Of a DNA stretch of 6,081 nt, positions 5,273-6,081 are shown piece by piece. How positions within the stretch are numbered: position 1 is the first letter of the stretch; the number at the start of each line of letters is the position of its first letter. A program made the position numbers and the translations under genes. Source of the stretch: Oscillospiraceae bacterium. Lineage in GTDB: Bacteria; Bacillota; Clostridia; Oscillospirales; Ruminococcaceae. The stretch is from contig RKCM01000052.1 of the NCBI GenBank assembly GCA_014858325.1, positions 1 through 6,081 on the forward strand, read 5' to 3'. Below the pieces are notes generated by a model. That model did not search any database, was not told the origin of the DNA, and was given only the letters and a program-made list of their open reading frames with translations.

Positions 5273-6081
5273 TTACGCAAACATATCCTTCAGCCGCTTG
5301 AAGAAGCCCTTGCGCTTCTCGTAGTTTTCCTCTTTCAGGGTGCCCTCAAATTTCTTCAGGGCATCCCGCTGGGTCTTGTTCAGCTTTTTGGGGATCTCCA
5401 CTTCGCACTTGACGTACATATCGCCCCGGCCCCGGCCGTTCAGGTACTGGATACCCTTGCCGCGCAGGCGGAAGGTGGTGCCGCTCTGGGTGCCCTCGGG
5501 GATGGTGTACTCCACCTTGCCGTCGATGGAGGGCACCGTAACGTTATCGCCCAGCACCGCCTGGCTGTAGGTGATGGGCACCGTGACCCAGATGTCATAG
5601 CCATCGCGCTGGAACACCTCGCTGGGCTGGACGGACACCATCACGATGACATCGCCCGCAGGGCCGCCGTTGGCACCGGCATCGCCCATGCCGCGCAGTG
5701 CAAAGCTCTGATCGTCGTCGATGCCCTTGGGGATGGAGACCTCCAGGGTCTTCTTGGCGGCGTTCTTGCCGCTGCCGTGGCAGACCTTGCAGGGGTTCTT
5801 CACCAGCTTGCCCTTGCCGCCGCAGCGGGAGCAGGGCTGCTGGGTCTGCATCACGCCAAAGGGGGTGCGCTGCTGGCGGATGACGTAGCCGCGGCCGCCG
5901 CAATCCGGGCAGGTCTCGGGGCTGGAGCCGGCCGCACAACCGCTGCCGTGGCACTCGGTGCACTCCTGCTGGCGGGTGATGGTGATGTTCTTCTTGCAGC
6001 CATGCACGGCCTCGTCAAAGCTCAGGGTGATGCGCACGCGGATATCCTGACCCTTGCGCGGTGCGTTGGGGTTCGCCCGAC
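5273..6081 (-). CDS. dnaJ: Chaperone protein DnaJ (Hsp40), C-terminal part; N-terminus beyond window edge
   Basis: Co-chaperone that delivers unfolded proteins to DnaK and stimulates its ATPase in the cytoplasm. The window holds the zinc domain and substrate-binding domains; the J domain with HPD and the Gly/Phe region would lie beyond 6081. The reading frame stays open to the edge (…NAPRKGQDIRVRITLSFDEAVHG, family-typical), so the GTG at 6037-6035 is an internal Val. Counting from that codon, four CxxCxGxG zinc-binding repeats are visible: CTECHGSG (26-33), CPDCGGRG (43-50), CSRCGGKG (69-76) and CKVCHGSG (83-90). Two substrate-binding beta domains follow (VSIPKGIDDDQSFALRGMG, then GDVIVMVSV…, DGYDIWVTVPITYSQAVLG, YTIPEGTQSGTTFRLRGKG, GDMYVKCEVEIPKKL). 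It ends in a basic tail, KRKGFFKRLKDMFA. All eight zinc cysteines are present. It converges on the peptide genes and shares their terminator. Upstream grpE/dnaK neighbours would be expected but cannot be seen. Confidence 0.97.
   Translation of the reverse strand, partial: RANPNAPRKGQDIRVRITLSFDEAVHGCKKNITITRQQECTECHGSGCAAGSSPETCPDCGGRGYVIRQQRTPFGVMQTQQPCSRCGGKGKLVKNPCKVCHGSGKNAAKKTLEVSIPKGIDDDQSFALRGMGDAGANGGPAGDVIVMVSVQPSEVFQRDGYDIWVTVPITYSQAVLGDNVTVPSIDGKVEYTIPEGTQSGTTFRLRGKGIQYLNGRGRGDMYVKCEVEIPKKLNKTQRDALKKFEGTLKEENYEKRKGFFKRLKDMFA

Overview
The window looks like chromosomal DNA of a GC-rich, low-motility gut Firmicute of the Oscillospirales/Ruminococcaceae type (Faecalibacterium, Gemmiger or Subdoligranulum-like). 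This is inferred from several features: strong AGGAGG-type ribosome binding sites, a Gly-Gly-leader peptide pair, Ala/Ser-rich linkers on exported proteins, a DUF4358-like lipoprotein next to MBOAT and DHHW genes, and a hairpin-rich dispersed-type repeat with AACCCTCTC ends. I recall that kind of repeat from Faecalibacterium-like genomes. The genus call is from memory of such features, not from a search.

Layout, left to right. (1) Positions 1-785, plus strand: the 3' part of a VanY-type D,D-carboxypeptidase (peptidase M15B), cut by the window edge. (2) 786-934: a 149-base gap with a probable promoter and a small 5'-leader hairpin. (3) 935-1510: a lipoprotein with a clear lipobox, Ser/Ala linker and DUF4358-like domain. 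(4) 1520-1648: a compact 129-bp element with inverted-repeat ends and four internal hairpins. (5) 1673-3091: an AlgI/DltB-like membrane-bound O-acyltransferase (MBOAT), which most likely starts at a TTG codon right behind an AAAGGAGG site. (6) 3107-4276: a DHHW-family (AlgX/AlgJ-like SGNH) membrane-anchored protein, 15 bases after the MBOAT. (7) 4277-4443: a gap with a good promoter. (8) 4444-4779 and 4857-5183: two paralogous small genes with near-identical double-glycine leaders and hydrophobic cores, separated by a hairpin. (9) 5216-5249: a perfect 15-bp bidirectional terminator. (10) 5273-6081, minus strand: the C-terminal two thirds of DnaJ, cut by the window edge.

How the parts fit together: genes 3, 5 and 6 form a plausible cell-surface acylation module. 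In it the MBOAT moves an acyl group across the membrane and the DHHW protein transfers it to an extracytoplasmic glycan. The lipoprotein is a surface partner of unknown role, and the upstream carboxypeptidase also acts on the wall. The two small GG-leader genes form a separate transcription unit with its own promoter and terminator. They look like an exported two-peptide pair (bacteriocin-like or signalling), but no peptidase-containing ABC transporter or immunity gene is in view. The peptide pair is the most interesting item in the window; dnaJ is an ordinary housekeeping neighbour.
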